This document shows positions 22,548 through 29,644 of a DNA stretch of 40,595 bases, piece by piece. A program made the translations under genes and the position numbers. Positions within the stretch are counted from its first letter, which is position 1; each line of letters begins with the position of its first letter. Below the pieces are notes generated by a model. It was given only the letters and a program-made list of their open reading frames with translations, was not told the DNA's origin and did not search any database. This stretch comes from Methylocystaceae bacterium (GTDB lineage: Bacteria; Pseudomonadota; Alphaproteobacteria; Rhodospirillales; Terasakiellaceae): assembly GCA_013373265.1 (NCBI GenBank), contig JABXIC010000055.1, forward strand, positions 1 through 40,595. The letters run 5' to 3'.

Positions 22548-23693
22548 ATGAACAAACGCATCCATATTTTCAAAAGTGGCACTTTCAGATCAATGGAAGG
22601 GCACGATCTCACTTTCAGTGACGAACTGCTAAGCCAGATTGCTGCTATCTACAATACTGACACGTTTGAAGCGCCCACAGTTATCGGTCATCCGAAAACA
22701 GATGATCCTGCCTTTGGGTGGATTAAAGCGGTTCATTTTGAAGATGGCGGTCTTTATGCTGAAGCTGATCAAATCGATCCCGCTTTTGCGGAAATGGTCC
22801 ATCAGGGGAAATTCAAGAAAATTTCTCCGGCCTTTTTTACCCCAACCTCACCCAACAACCCGACACCTGGTAAGTGGTATTTGCGCCATGTTGGTTTCTT
22901 GGGGGCCGCTGCGCCAGCCGTCAAAGGGCTACAACCGGTTCACTTTTCAGATGCTGACGAAGGCGTAATTACTGTTGAGTTTGCTGAAATCTCCGGCTGG
23001 ACGATAGCTGATATTGGTCGCGGCCTTTTAAGCATCAAGAAATTCCTTCTCGGCAAATACGATGCTGCAGAAGTGAATGACGCCATTCCCGACTGGACCG
23101 CCGAAGGTCTCATTGAGAAGGGGGCGTTTGAAGCTGGCAAAGAAGCCGGTGAAGAGGAGGCCGAACCTTCCTCTAATTTTTCTGAACCCTCCAACACTGA
23201 TGAGGATCCTATGAAAACGAAAGCTCAAACCGGCACCTTGTCGGCTGAGGAAATCGCTGCTCGCCAACAAAAACTGGAAGCAGACGAAGCGGCCTTTGCT
23301 GAAAGGCAGATGGCTGCAGATGCCAAGGCGTTTATCGCGCCGTTGGTTACACAAGGCAAAATCCTTCCCGCTGAAGAAAATTTACTCGCCAGCTTTATGG
23401 CCAGCCTGTCTTCAGAAGACATTGTTTCGTTCGCAGACGGCGATGAAACAAAGAATAAGGGGCAATTGGAAATTTTCCAGAACTTCCTCACTGGCCTTCC
23501 GACCCGCGTAAACTTCTCCGAAGAAACCGGCGGGGCCGATACTTCCTCTCACACTGTCAGCTTTGCTGGTCCGGATGGTATGCAAGTCAATCAGGACAAA
23601 CTTCAGCTTCACGCCAAGGCAGTCGCCCTTCAACAGAAAACGCCAGGTCTCGCGTACCTGGATGCCGTCACTCAAGTGCAAACTGGCGCATAA
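22548..23693 (+). CDS. I: Mu I-like head maturation protease with internal scaffold
   Basis: A protein of 381 residues. The N-terminal 140 residues match the Mu-like I protease (RIHIFKSGTFRSMEGHDLTF, APTVIGHPKTDDPAFGWIKA, FKKISPAFF, and WYLRHVGFLGAAAPAVKGLQ). The Glu-rich remainder (EEIAARQQKLEADEAAFAER) is a scaffold. GGAGG stands before the ATG. As in Mu (I and Z), an internal start lets the same gene produce the scaffold alone. It follows the central intergenic region and starts the capsid operon. Confidence 0.9.
   Translation: MNKRIHIFKSGTFRSMEGHDLTFSDELLSQIAAIYNTDTFEAPTVIGHPKTDDPAFGWIKAVHFEDGGLYAEADQIDPAFAEMVHQGKFKKISPAFFTPTSPNNPTPGKWYLRHVGFLGAAAPAVKGLQPVHFSDADEGVITVEFAEISGWTIADIGRGLLSIKKFLLGKYDAAEVNDAIPDWTAEGLIEKGAFEAGKEAGEEEAEPSSNFSEPSNTDEDPMKTKAQTGTLSAEEIAARQQKLEADEAAFAERQMAADAKAFIAPLVTQGKILPAEENLLASFMASLSSEDIVSFADGDETKNKGQLEIFQNFLTGLPTRVNFSEETGGADTSSHTVSFAGPDGMQVNQDKLQLHAKAVALQQKTPGLAYLDAVTQVQTGA
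23211..23693 (+). CDS. Internal-start head scaffold (Mu Z-like)
   Basis: The ATG at 23211 is codon 222 of the I gene, in frame, preceded by GATGAGGATCCT. The GAGG there is a fair ribosome site. Translation would give a 160-residue protein that keeps the acidic coiled-coil part (MKTKAQTGTLSAEEIAARQQ) and the capsid-binding C-terminus. Nested protease-scaffold genes are established in Mu and lambda. Its use here is inferred. Confidence 0.55.
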   Translation: MKTKAQTGTLSAEEIAARQQKLEADEAAFAERQMAADAKAFIAPLVTQGKILPAEENLLASFMASLSSEDIVSFADGDETKNKGQLEIFQNFLTGLPTRVNFSEETGGADTSSHTVSFAGPDGMQVNQDKLQLHAKAVALQQKTPGLAYLDAVTQVQTGA

Positions 23694-23708
23694 GTAAAGG
23701 TCACCTCA

Positions 23709-24053
23709 ATGTCTCAGACCGAAAAAGTCCTTCACGCAGAAACAATCATCGCATCCGGTGCTGTTACTGCCCGCCGCCTCGTCGGTTTCGACGGCGCACA
23801 AGCCACTGTCACAGGTGCCAAAGTTATGGGCCCGGCAGTAAACGATGCCGCTGATGGTGAACCCGTAGCGGTCAATGCAATCGGCTCACTTCTTGTGGAA
23901 TCCGGTGCCGCCGTTGCCGTTGGTGCGGATATCGTCACTGACACGCAAGGCCGCGCCATCACCAACCCGGCTGTCGGCGGTGAATATATCGTTGGTCAGG
24001 CCGTTACCGCCGTAAGCGGTGCTGGCATTCTTGTCCGCGTCCTCTTCAAATAA
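23709..24053 (+). CDS. Capsid decoration protein-like (DUF2190)
   Basis: A protein of 114 residues, nearly all small residues (Ala, Val, Gly, Thr) in a beta-rich pattern: ETIIASGAVTARRLVGFDGA and GEPVAVNAIGSLLVESGAAV. This matches DUF2190, whose members sit between scaffold and capsid genes and include trimeric head-stabilising proteins. AAAGGT precedes the ATG. Confidence 0.82.
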   Translation: MSQTEKVLHAETIIASGAVTARRLVGFDGAQATVTGAKVMGPAVNDAADGEPVAVNAIGSLLVESGAAVAVGADIVTDTQGRAITNPAVGGEYIVGQAVTAVSGAGILVRVLFK

Positions 24054-24066
24054 GGAACTATAGATC

Positions 24067-25008
24067 ATGCTTAAAAATATGAGCACCTCTCAAGCTCGCG
24101 TTATTGACCCGATCCTGTCCAATCACGCGCAAGGCTACACCAACATGGGGCTGATCGGTTCCAAGTTGTTTCCCCTGGTTACAGTCCCGGCACGCGGTGC
24201 CCAGATTTTGAAATTTGGCAAGGAATCCTTCCGCCGCTTCAACGCCCGCCGCGCCCCCGGTGCGAATACCTTGCGCGTGCAATATGGCTATGCATCTGAC
24301 CCCATTTCAGTTGTGCAAGATGCGCTTGAAGCAGTTGTCCCCTGGGAGATCATGCAAGAAGCTGAAAAAGTTCCGGGTGTTGACCTTGCCAAAGGAAGCA
24401 TCGAAATGGTGCTGGACTCTATCGGTCTGAATCTGGAATACGAACAAGCGCAACTGGCTAAAGACGCCGCCAATTACGGCGGGAACAACAAAATCACACT
24501 CACCAGCACCGACAAATGGTCTGATGATGCATCCGACCCCAAAGCCGATGTTCAAACTGGTAAGGAAGCAATCCGTCTTATGACGGGTCGTTACCCGAAT
24601 ACTTTGTGCTTGGGCGCGGATGTGTTTAACCGTCTTTGCGTTCACCCGAAAGTAACAGATCACTTCAAATACACTTCTGCTGATAGCGTCACCAAAGAAA
24701 TGCTGGCTCGTTATCTTGAAGTTGACGAAGTTATTGTCGGTCAGGCCGTATCGCTTGGCGAGGATGCTGCAGACGACGATGCTGCCGAAGACATCTGGGC
24801 GGGTACAGCACTTCTGGCATGGGTGTCACGTGGTCAAAACTACCGCACACCGAGCTACGGTTACACTTATGCTCTGCCTGGCATGCCGTTCGTTGAAGAA
24901 CCTTACAACGAACGCAATGCTAAAAGCTGGATCTATCCGGTGACCCATGAGCGCAAGGCTTACATCACTGGTGCTGACGCAGGTTTCCTTTTCGTAACGC
25001 CGTTATAA
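24067..25008 (+). CDS. Major capsid protein
   Basis: A protein of 313 residues with the HK97-type capsid protein pattern seen in B3-like transposable phages (YTNMGLIGSKLFPLVTVPAR, FRRFNARRAPGANTLRVQYG, YPNTLCLGADVFNRLCVHPK, SRGQNYRTPSYGYTYALPGM). It lacks the Mu T N-terminal type and is closer to the E-family capsids. Processing by the I protease is possible. AAGGA lies upstream of the ATG. A second in-frame ATG four codons later is an alternative. Confidence 0.88.
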   Translation: MLKNMSTSQARVIDPILSNHAQGYTNMGLIGSKLFPLVTVPARGAQILKFGKESFRRFNARRAPGANTLRVQYGYASDPISVVQDALEAVVPWEIMQEAEKVPGVDLAKGSIEMVLDSIGLNLEYEQAQLAKDAANYGGNNKITLTSTDKWSDDASDPKADVQTGKEAIRLMTGRYPNTLCLGADVFNRLCVHPKVTDHFKYTSADSVTKEMLARYLEVDEVIVGQAVSLGEDAADDDAAEDIWAGTALLAWVSRGQNYRTPSYGYTYALPGMPFVEEPYNERNAKSWIYPVTHERKAYITGADAGFLFVTPL

Positions 25009-25018
25009 GGAGGGTGTT

Positions 25019-25372
25019 ATGAAATTCCGTGTTCTTGAACCGGCAAAGATCAGTGGCAAGTGTCGCAAGGTGGATAGCCTTATCTCAATCGATGACGAAG
25101 ACTTGGCTTTGGAATTGATGGAAGACGGCATCGTTGAAATGGCAGAATCCTCCAGTGACGATCCGGCCCCTGATGAAAAGCAGGACGGTAGCAAGTCAAA
25201 CGAAGAGCTTCTGTTAGAAGCCTGCCGTGCCGCCTACCAGCTTGACCCCAACGACTCACCCAACTGCCCTGCGCTGAAGCAACAACTTGGCTTCACTGTA
25301 TCAGCTGCTGAACGTGATGCGGCCTGGGAAAAGGTAAAGGCGGAACAACCCGCCACAAGCTCGACTGAATAA
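25019..25372 (+). CDS. Hypothetical head-region protein (Mu gp35 position)
   Basis: An acidic protein of 117 residues. The N-terminus (MKFRVLEPAKISGKCRKVDS LISIDDEDLALELMEDGIVE) has the FluMu N-terminal-like pattern of small proteins that follow the capsid gene. A linker rich in Asp/Ser and a helical C-terminal part follow. The ribosome site AAGGAGG is strong. The function is not known. Confidence 0.68.
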   Translation: MKFRVLEPAKISGKCRKVDSLISIDDEDLALELMEDGIVEMAESSSDDPAPDEKQDGSKSNEELLLEACRAAYQLDPNDSPNCPALKQQLGFTVSAAERDAAWEKVKAEQPATSSTE

Positions 25373-25439
25373 ACCAGCAGAGAGCAGCCTGTGACGGTTC
25401 ATTCCTGGCAAGAATGTGCCTGAGGCGACTTTAAGAAAT

Positions 25440-25475
25440 CCTTCCGATGGTCTGCCAGACAAGATCCTCGGAAGG
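25440..25475 (+). other. mRNA hairpin between head genes
   Basis: CCTTCCGA (25440-25447) pairs with TCGGAAGG (25468-25475). An inner GTCTG-C-CAGAC stem is also possible. The structure stands 22 bases before the start of the gp36-like gene. It may be a processing or translation-control element. No T-run follows. Confidence 0.4.
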
Positions 25476-25497
25476 TGAGATTTTAAAGGAACGAGAG

Positions 25498-25908
25498 ATG
25501 GCCTACGCAGACCAGTCAGCAATGGAAAAACGGTTCAAGGATTTGGAACTGATTGAATTGACCAATCAGGACGATCCTCATGCTGCAACCGTTAATGCTG
25601 CGGAGTTGCAGGTTGCCCTGGACGATGCCAGTGCCGAAATCGATGCGATGCTCGGTTCTCGCTATCCCGTTCCCCTGAACCCGGCCCCAGCTGTCATTGA
25701 ACGGCTGTGCTGTGATATTGCGCGCTACCTTCTGTTTTCAGGCAAAGCCCCTGAAGAAGTGCAGAAGCGATATGACGATGCGCACAAATTGCTGAAACGC
25801 ATGGCAACCGGTGATGTGGCGCTTGGCTCCGAAGTTGTGGCCAACAACACAGGACCGACATTCCAAGCACATCCTCTGGCTTTCAATGAGAAGGAGCTTT
25901 TCTCATGA
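25498..25908 (+). CDS. DUF1320 head-tail connector protein (Mu gp36-like)
   Basis: A protein of 136 residues matching DUF1320 (MAYADQSAMEKRFKDLELIE, then AELQVALDDASAEIDAMLGS RYPVPL, IERLCCDIARYLLF). The ATG at 25498 is supported by AAGGA. An upstream ATG in the hairpin has none. The family is placed between head and tail genes and is thought to act as an adaptor. Its stop overlaps the next start (ATGA). Confidence 0.87.
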   Translation: MAYADQSAMEKRFKDLELIELTNQDDPHAATVNAAELQVALDDASAEIDAMLGSRYPVPLNPAPAVIERLCCDIARYLLFSGKAPEEVQKRYDDAHKLLKRMATGDVALGSEVVANNTGPTFQAHPLAFNEKELFS

Positions 25909-26396
25909 GCGTCACCATGCAAATTGATAGCCGTGATCTTGGTCGTCTCGGCAAGCGTGTTCAAAAATTCCTGTCCACTCTTGGTGATCAAGAACAGCTT
26001 TATGACGGTATCGGCATGGCTTTGGTTTCACAGGTTCAAGATCGGTTCCGCGAAGGTAAAGGTCCGGACGGCGTTCCCTGGGAAAAGGCGAAACGCGGTG
26101 GGCAGACTTTGGTTGATAGTGGTCGCCTGCGCGATAGCGTGACACACAGTGTTGATGGTTCAACCGTCAAGGTTGGCACCAATGTTATCTATGCCAAGTC
26201 TCACCAGTTCGGCGCGACCATTAAACCGAAATCCGCAAAAGTCTTGGCTTTCACCGTAGCTGGTAAACCTGTCTTTGCCAAAAGTATCACCATCCCTGCG
26301 CGTCCATTTCTCGGCTTTGACGATGATAGCTTCAAAGCCATTCGTGGCGAGATTGCTGATTTCGTGCGCATGGCCAAACGGGAGGCACGGGTATGA
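25905..26396 (+). CDS. G: Phage virion morphogenesis protein (Mu G-like)
   Basis: A protein of 163 residues of the tail-completion/virion-morphogenesis family (PF05069). The family signature is clear: DRFREGKGPDGVPWEKAKRG, TLVDSGRLRDSVTHSV, NVIYAKSHQFGATI and IPARPFLGFDDDS. It probably joins head and tail. It overlaps both neighbours by 4 bases. Confidence 0.9.
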   Translation: MSVTMQIDSRDLGRLGKRVQKFLSTLGDQEQLYDGIGMALVSQVQDRFREGKGPDGVPWEKAKRGGQTLVDSGRLRDSVTHSVDGSTVKVGTNVIYAKSHQFGATIKPKSAKVLAFTVAGKPVFAKSITIPARPFLGFDDDSFKAIRGEIADFVRMAKREARV

Positions 26397-26980
26397 TTGA
26401 CCAAATTGAAGTTGGTATCCAAACCCGTCTGAATGATTTGGCAAAAGCAAACGCCTTCAAGATTAAATGCGAAACCTATGGCGGTGAACTGGACGACAAT
26501 CTGCTTGAGGAATTAACTCAAAAGGCTCCAGGCTTCTGGGTTGTGTTTACAGGTGGAAAGCCCGTTCGCAAGATTTCAAGAGGAAAATACGAGTGGCAAG
26601 TGAACTTTGTGGTTATTGCAGCCGCTAAAAGTATGCACCAAGAACACTCCCGACAAGGTGGCCGTGAGGGGTTGATTTTAGGAGCCTACAACTTAATTCT
26701 GTTCGCTCATTCGGGATTAGAGGGCTTTCTGCCCGATGGATGTAGCCAGGCGTTAGAGCCTAAACAGATCACAAACCTTTTTAACGCCCGTATTGAAAGC
26801 GAATACCTTGCGATCTACAGCGTGACATTCTCGTGCCGGTTCATTTGGGAACGTGTTCCGGATGCAACCCTCGATGACCTGGAAAGCATTTTCCATTCTT
26901 CCAAACCGTATGTTGGTGAAGCGGCTTCAGACGAAACGCCAACAATTGATTCCGATATCACCCAAACGGAGACCCCTTAG
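26393..26980 (+). CDS. DUF1834 tail terminator-like protein (Mu gp37-like)
   Basis: A protein of 195 residues. The opening MIDQIEVGIQTRLNDLAKAN, the WVVFTGGKPVRKISRGKYEW segment and the alpha/beta pattern match DUF1834, located before the sheath gene in Mu-like phages. It is a probable tail-end or head-tail junction protein. The last 30 residues are Thr/Asp/Glu rich and probably unstructured. Confidence 0.82.
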   Translation: MIDQIEVGIQTRLNDLAKANAFKIKCETYGGELDDNLLEELTQKAPGFWVVFTGGKPVRKISRGKYEWQVNFVVIAAAKSMHQEHSRQGGREGLILGAYNLILFAHSGLEGFLPDGCSQALEPKQITNLFNARIESEYLAIYSVTFSCRFIWERVPDATLDDLESIFHSSKPYVGEAASDETPTIDSDITQTETP

Positions 26981-26982
26981 TC

Positions 26983-27180
26983 ATGTCCGATAAAATGTAC
27001 ATCAAACCTGCTGAAGGTATGACCATCCCGCATCCGGATACTGGAGCGGCGATCCTTGAGTCAGGCACATGGGTGCCTAACAACAAATTCTATCGTGGCT
27101 TCCTTACACGCAAAGAGGCCTTGAAATCATCCCCACCTAAAACAACAGGCAAAGCGCCCGCCAAGTCAGAGGAGAAATAA
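26983..27180 (+). CDS. DUF2635 small tail protein (Mu gp38-like)
   Basis: A protein of 65 residues with the DUF2635 pattern: MYIKPAEGMTIPHPDTGAAI LESGTWVPNNKFYRGFLTRK EA. It always lies directly before the sheath gene in this phage group. The function is unknown. Confidence 0.85.
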   Translation: MSDKMYIKPAEGMTIPHPDTGAAILESGTWVPNNKFYRGFLTRKEALKSSPPKTTGKAPAKSEEK

Positions 27181-27183
27181 TCC

Positions 27184-28671
27184 GTGGCCGACATCAGCTT
27201 TAACGAAGTGCCGATCGATATTTACCGTCCCGGCATCTATATGGAAATCGACCCAAGCCTGGCTTTCAATGGCTTGCCGGTCTTTAAGCAACGCACCGTC
27301 ATGTTCGGTCAGATGGGTACATCGCCCGAAGCCACGGTCAATCAAATCTATCAAGTGATCACCGGGTCTGAAGCCAAGACATTGTTCGGTCAGGATTCCA
27401 TGCTGGCCGGAATGGTTGCAGCATTTCGCAAAATCAACCCTTACCAGGAATTGCTGGTTATTCCGTTGGCTGAAAATGCTGGTGGTGTAGCAGCAACTTC
27501 GACCGTCACGATCTCAGGGGCCGCAACCCGTTCATATACTCAGGTCTTTTATGTCGGCGATGTTCGTTACACGCTCGGCGTCTCCAGTGCTGAAGATGCG
27601 ACCTCGATTGCTGGGCGGCTCGTAACCGTAATCAACAACAACCCGACCTCCTATGTCACAGCCTCAAACGTTGGTGCGGTTCTTACCTTGACCTGTAAAT
27701 GGAAAGGCGAAACGGGCAACGACATCAATATTTTCACCCGCTACAATCGCGATGATTACGATAGCCCCGGCGTTAGTTTTGCCATTGTTCAAAATAGCAA
27801 TGGTTCGGGTAATCCTGACTTACAGGACGGAATTGATGCACTTGATTCCCTGACCCAGTATCAGGGCTTTGTTTGCCCCTATACTGATACGACGAACATG
27901 GACTTGTTACGTTCCGAACTGGATACCCGTTGGGGCCCCCTCAGTCAGCGGGACGGACGTGTCTTCTGCGCCAAAAAAGCAGGGGTTGCCTCTCTCAATT
28001 CCTTTGCCTTGGCGCGGAACTCTCAACACTTTGCAATCATGGACATCACAGAAAATTCGGCCTCGCCGTCTTGGGAATGGGCAGCTTCATTGGCTGCAGA
28101 TGTCATGTACTACGGCACAACTGATCCGGCCCGTCCGTTCCAGACATTGGAATTGAAAGACATTAAGGGTGCGCCTGAAGGTCAACGCCGCCTGCCGGAA
28201 GATAATGAGACCTTGTTGCGTAACGGCATCTGCAGTCACACTATTGGGACCGACAATAAGGTCCGCATTGAGCACGCCGTAACGACTTACAATCTCAATC
28301 AGGTTGGTGCTGAAGATTACGCTTATAAGGAGCTGAATACGGTACTGCAGATGAGTTACTATCGGCGTTCAGTCATCAATCACTTCCAGGTGAAATATCC
28401 GCGGCACAAATTGTCATCGGGTTTGGATGAAGGGGTAGCCTCGCAAGCGAGTAATATTATCGATCCTAAAACCGGAATTTCCGAGTTCATGGCTCATTAC
28501 TTCAAAATGGTTTACACCGCAGGGCTTTTTGAAGATTTCCAAGGTTACAAGCGGGATATTATTTCTAACAAAAACTCCCAAAAGCGTGGACGCTTAGACG
28601 TTTTTGATCAACCGCGCCCGATTGATCAATTCCGCCAACTGGCAGTGCGTTCTGCCTTCCGTTTGCTTTAG
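27184..28671 (+). CDS. L: Contractile tail sheath protein (Mu L-like)
   Basis: A protein of 495 residues. The opening ISFNEVPIDIYRPGIYMEID PSLAFNGLP and the domains ending GYKRDIISNKNSQKRGRLDV match the Mu gp39/L tail sheath family. It starts at a GTG after GGAGA, 4 bases after the previous stop. Its presence makes the virion a myovirus. Confidence 0.94.
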   Translation: MADISFNEVPIDIYRPGIYMEIDPSLAFNGLPVFKQRTVMFGQMGTSPEATVNQIYQVITGSEAKTLFGQDSMLAGMVAAFRKINPYQELLVIPLAENAGGVAATSTVTISGAATRSYTQVFYVGDVRYTLGVSSAEDATSIAGRLVTVINNNPTSYVTASNVGAVLTLTCKWKGETGNDINIFTRYNRDDYDSPGVSFAIVQNSNGSGNPDLQDGIDALDSLTQYQGFVCPYTDTTNMDLLRSELDTRWGPLSQRDGRVFCAKKAGVASLNSFALARNSQHFAIMDITENSASPSWEWAASLAADVMYYGTTDPARPFQTLELKDIKGAPEGQRRLPEDNETLLRNGICSHTIGTDNKVRIEHAVTTYNLNQVGAEDYAYKELNTVLQMSYYRRSVINHFQVKYPRHKLSSGLDEGVASQASNIIDPKTGISEFMAHYFKMVYTAGLFEDFQGYKRDIISNKNSQKRGRLDVFDQPRPIDQFRQLAVRSAFRLL

Positions 28672-28687
28672 AAAAAGGAACTCTGAA

Positions 28688-29053
28688 ATGGCTATCTTTG
28701 GCACTGCAATTATCGCCGCAAATGGCAGAGAGCTTCAATCTGTTGAAGGCTCTGCCTCTCTCAAACCCGGTCTTTCAACCAGTAAGCCCCGCAAAGGCCC
28801 TCGTGGCTATGTCGGTGGCAGCGTTGTACCTGGCATGAGCGAGGTTAAATGCGATGTAATTCCGACTGATGATTTTGATCCGGAAGATTTCGCAAACGGT
28901 CTGGAAGTGACCATTCGTTTCTTTTGTGAACAGTCCGGACAGGAATGGGTTATCGCAAAAGCATCTCTTGGTGATGATGTTGAACTGGGTGATGGCGAAG
29001 ATGCCAAATGGTCCGGTCTAATCTTCACAGGTACCAAGGCGGAGAAAGTATAA
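28688..29053 (+). CDS. M: Tail tube protein (Mu M-like)
   Basis: A protein of 121 residues, PF10618 family (FGTAIIAANGRELQSVEGSA SLKPG, VKCDVIPTDDFDPEDFANGL, and WSGLIFTGTKAEKV). The ATG at 28688 has AAGGA upstream. The frame is open further upstream inside the sheath gene but without a ribosome site. Its stop overlaps the ATG of the next gene (TAATG). Confidence 0.9.
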   Translation: MAIFGTAIIAANGRELQSVEGSASLKPGLSTSKPRKGPRGYVGGSVVPGMSEVKCDVIPTDDFDPEDFANGLEVTIRFFCEQSGQEWVIAKASLGDDVELGDGEDAKWSGLIFTGTKAEKV

Positions 29054-29466
29054 TGCTGGATGTTGTATTGATTGAAGGCATCAAGATCGGTCAGAAGTCA
29101 TATACCACTGTTTTTCTGAATAAGCTGACAGCTGGTGAAGCGATGGATGCGGCTGATGCCGCTGAAAGCATCAAGATGGCAGATGATGGTAAAGGTGGTG
29201 TGACCCCCATCTTCCAAACCTCACCGGCACGCGCTGATGCAGAGCGGATCCGCCGCATGATCAAGAAACTTGAAACCATCGAAGGCGATACACTTGAAGG
29301 CCCGGTGCAACTCAAAGACCTGCGCTCTATGGATGAGTTTGATTATCGAAAGCTGACAAGCAAAGTCGATGAGATGGAACAACTTCTTTTGAAACGGGAG
29401 ACAGATAACCAGGGGCGATCAGAAAGCGCCGAAGCCGAAGACGGTTCTGGCGCTTCTGAAGCTTGA
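29053..29466 (+). CDS. Tail assembly chaperone (Mu gp41-like)
   Basis: A protein of 137 residues of the phage tail assembly family (LIEGIKIGQKSYTTVFLNKL TAGEAMDAADAAE, then RADAERIRRMIKKLETIEGD and LRSMDEFDYRKLTSKVDEME QLLL). The C-terminal tail is acidic. It coats the tape measure during tail assembly. A fraction of ribosomes probably shift frame near its end to make a longer product, listed next. Confidence 0.88.
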   Translation: MLDVVLIEGIKIGQKSYTTVFLNKLTAGEAMDAADAAESIKMADDGKGGVTPIFQTSPARADAERIRRMIKKLETIEGDTLEGPVQLKDLRSMDEFDYRKLTSKVDEMEQLLLKRETDNQGRSESAEAEDGSGASEA

Positions 29467-29644
29467 GGCAATCTGTCCTGGTTGGGCTTCCGGTTGGTCG
29501 TTCCTCCAGGACATCCCACACATCGAAACGGCTGTCATTGCGTTGGCCAGCACAACCAACACTTCGATGGCCGAGATTAAAACCTACCCTGTTCACAAGA
29601 TCCTTCGACAACTGAAGAAGGTTGCAAACCTGAGAAACCCATGA
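29393..29644 (+). CDS. Frameshift-encoded extension of the tail assembly chaperone
   Basis: An 83-codon frame with no usable start codon runs from the stop at 29390-29392 to TGA at 29642-29644. It is in the +1 (equivalently -2) frame relative to the chaperone gene and overlaps its last 74 bases. Its product reads KAPKPKTVLALLKLEAI, CPGWASGWSFLQDIPHIETA and ends KKVANLRNP, a coherent globular sequence. The tail-chaperone pairs of phages are made by programmed frameshifting, and Mu itself is reported to use a -2 shift. The GGGGCGA at 29412-29418 is a candidate slip site. The stop overlaps the tape-measure ATG. Confidence 0.7.
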   Translation, partial: NGRQITRGDQKAPKPKTVLALLKLEAICPGWASGWSFLQDIPHIETAVIALASTTNTSMAEIKTYPVHKILRQLKKVANLRNP

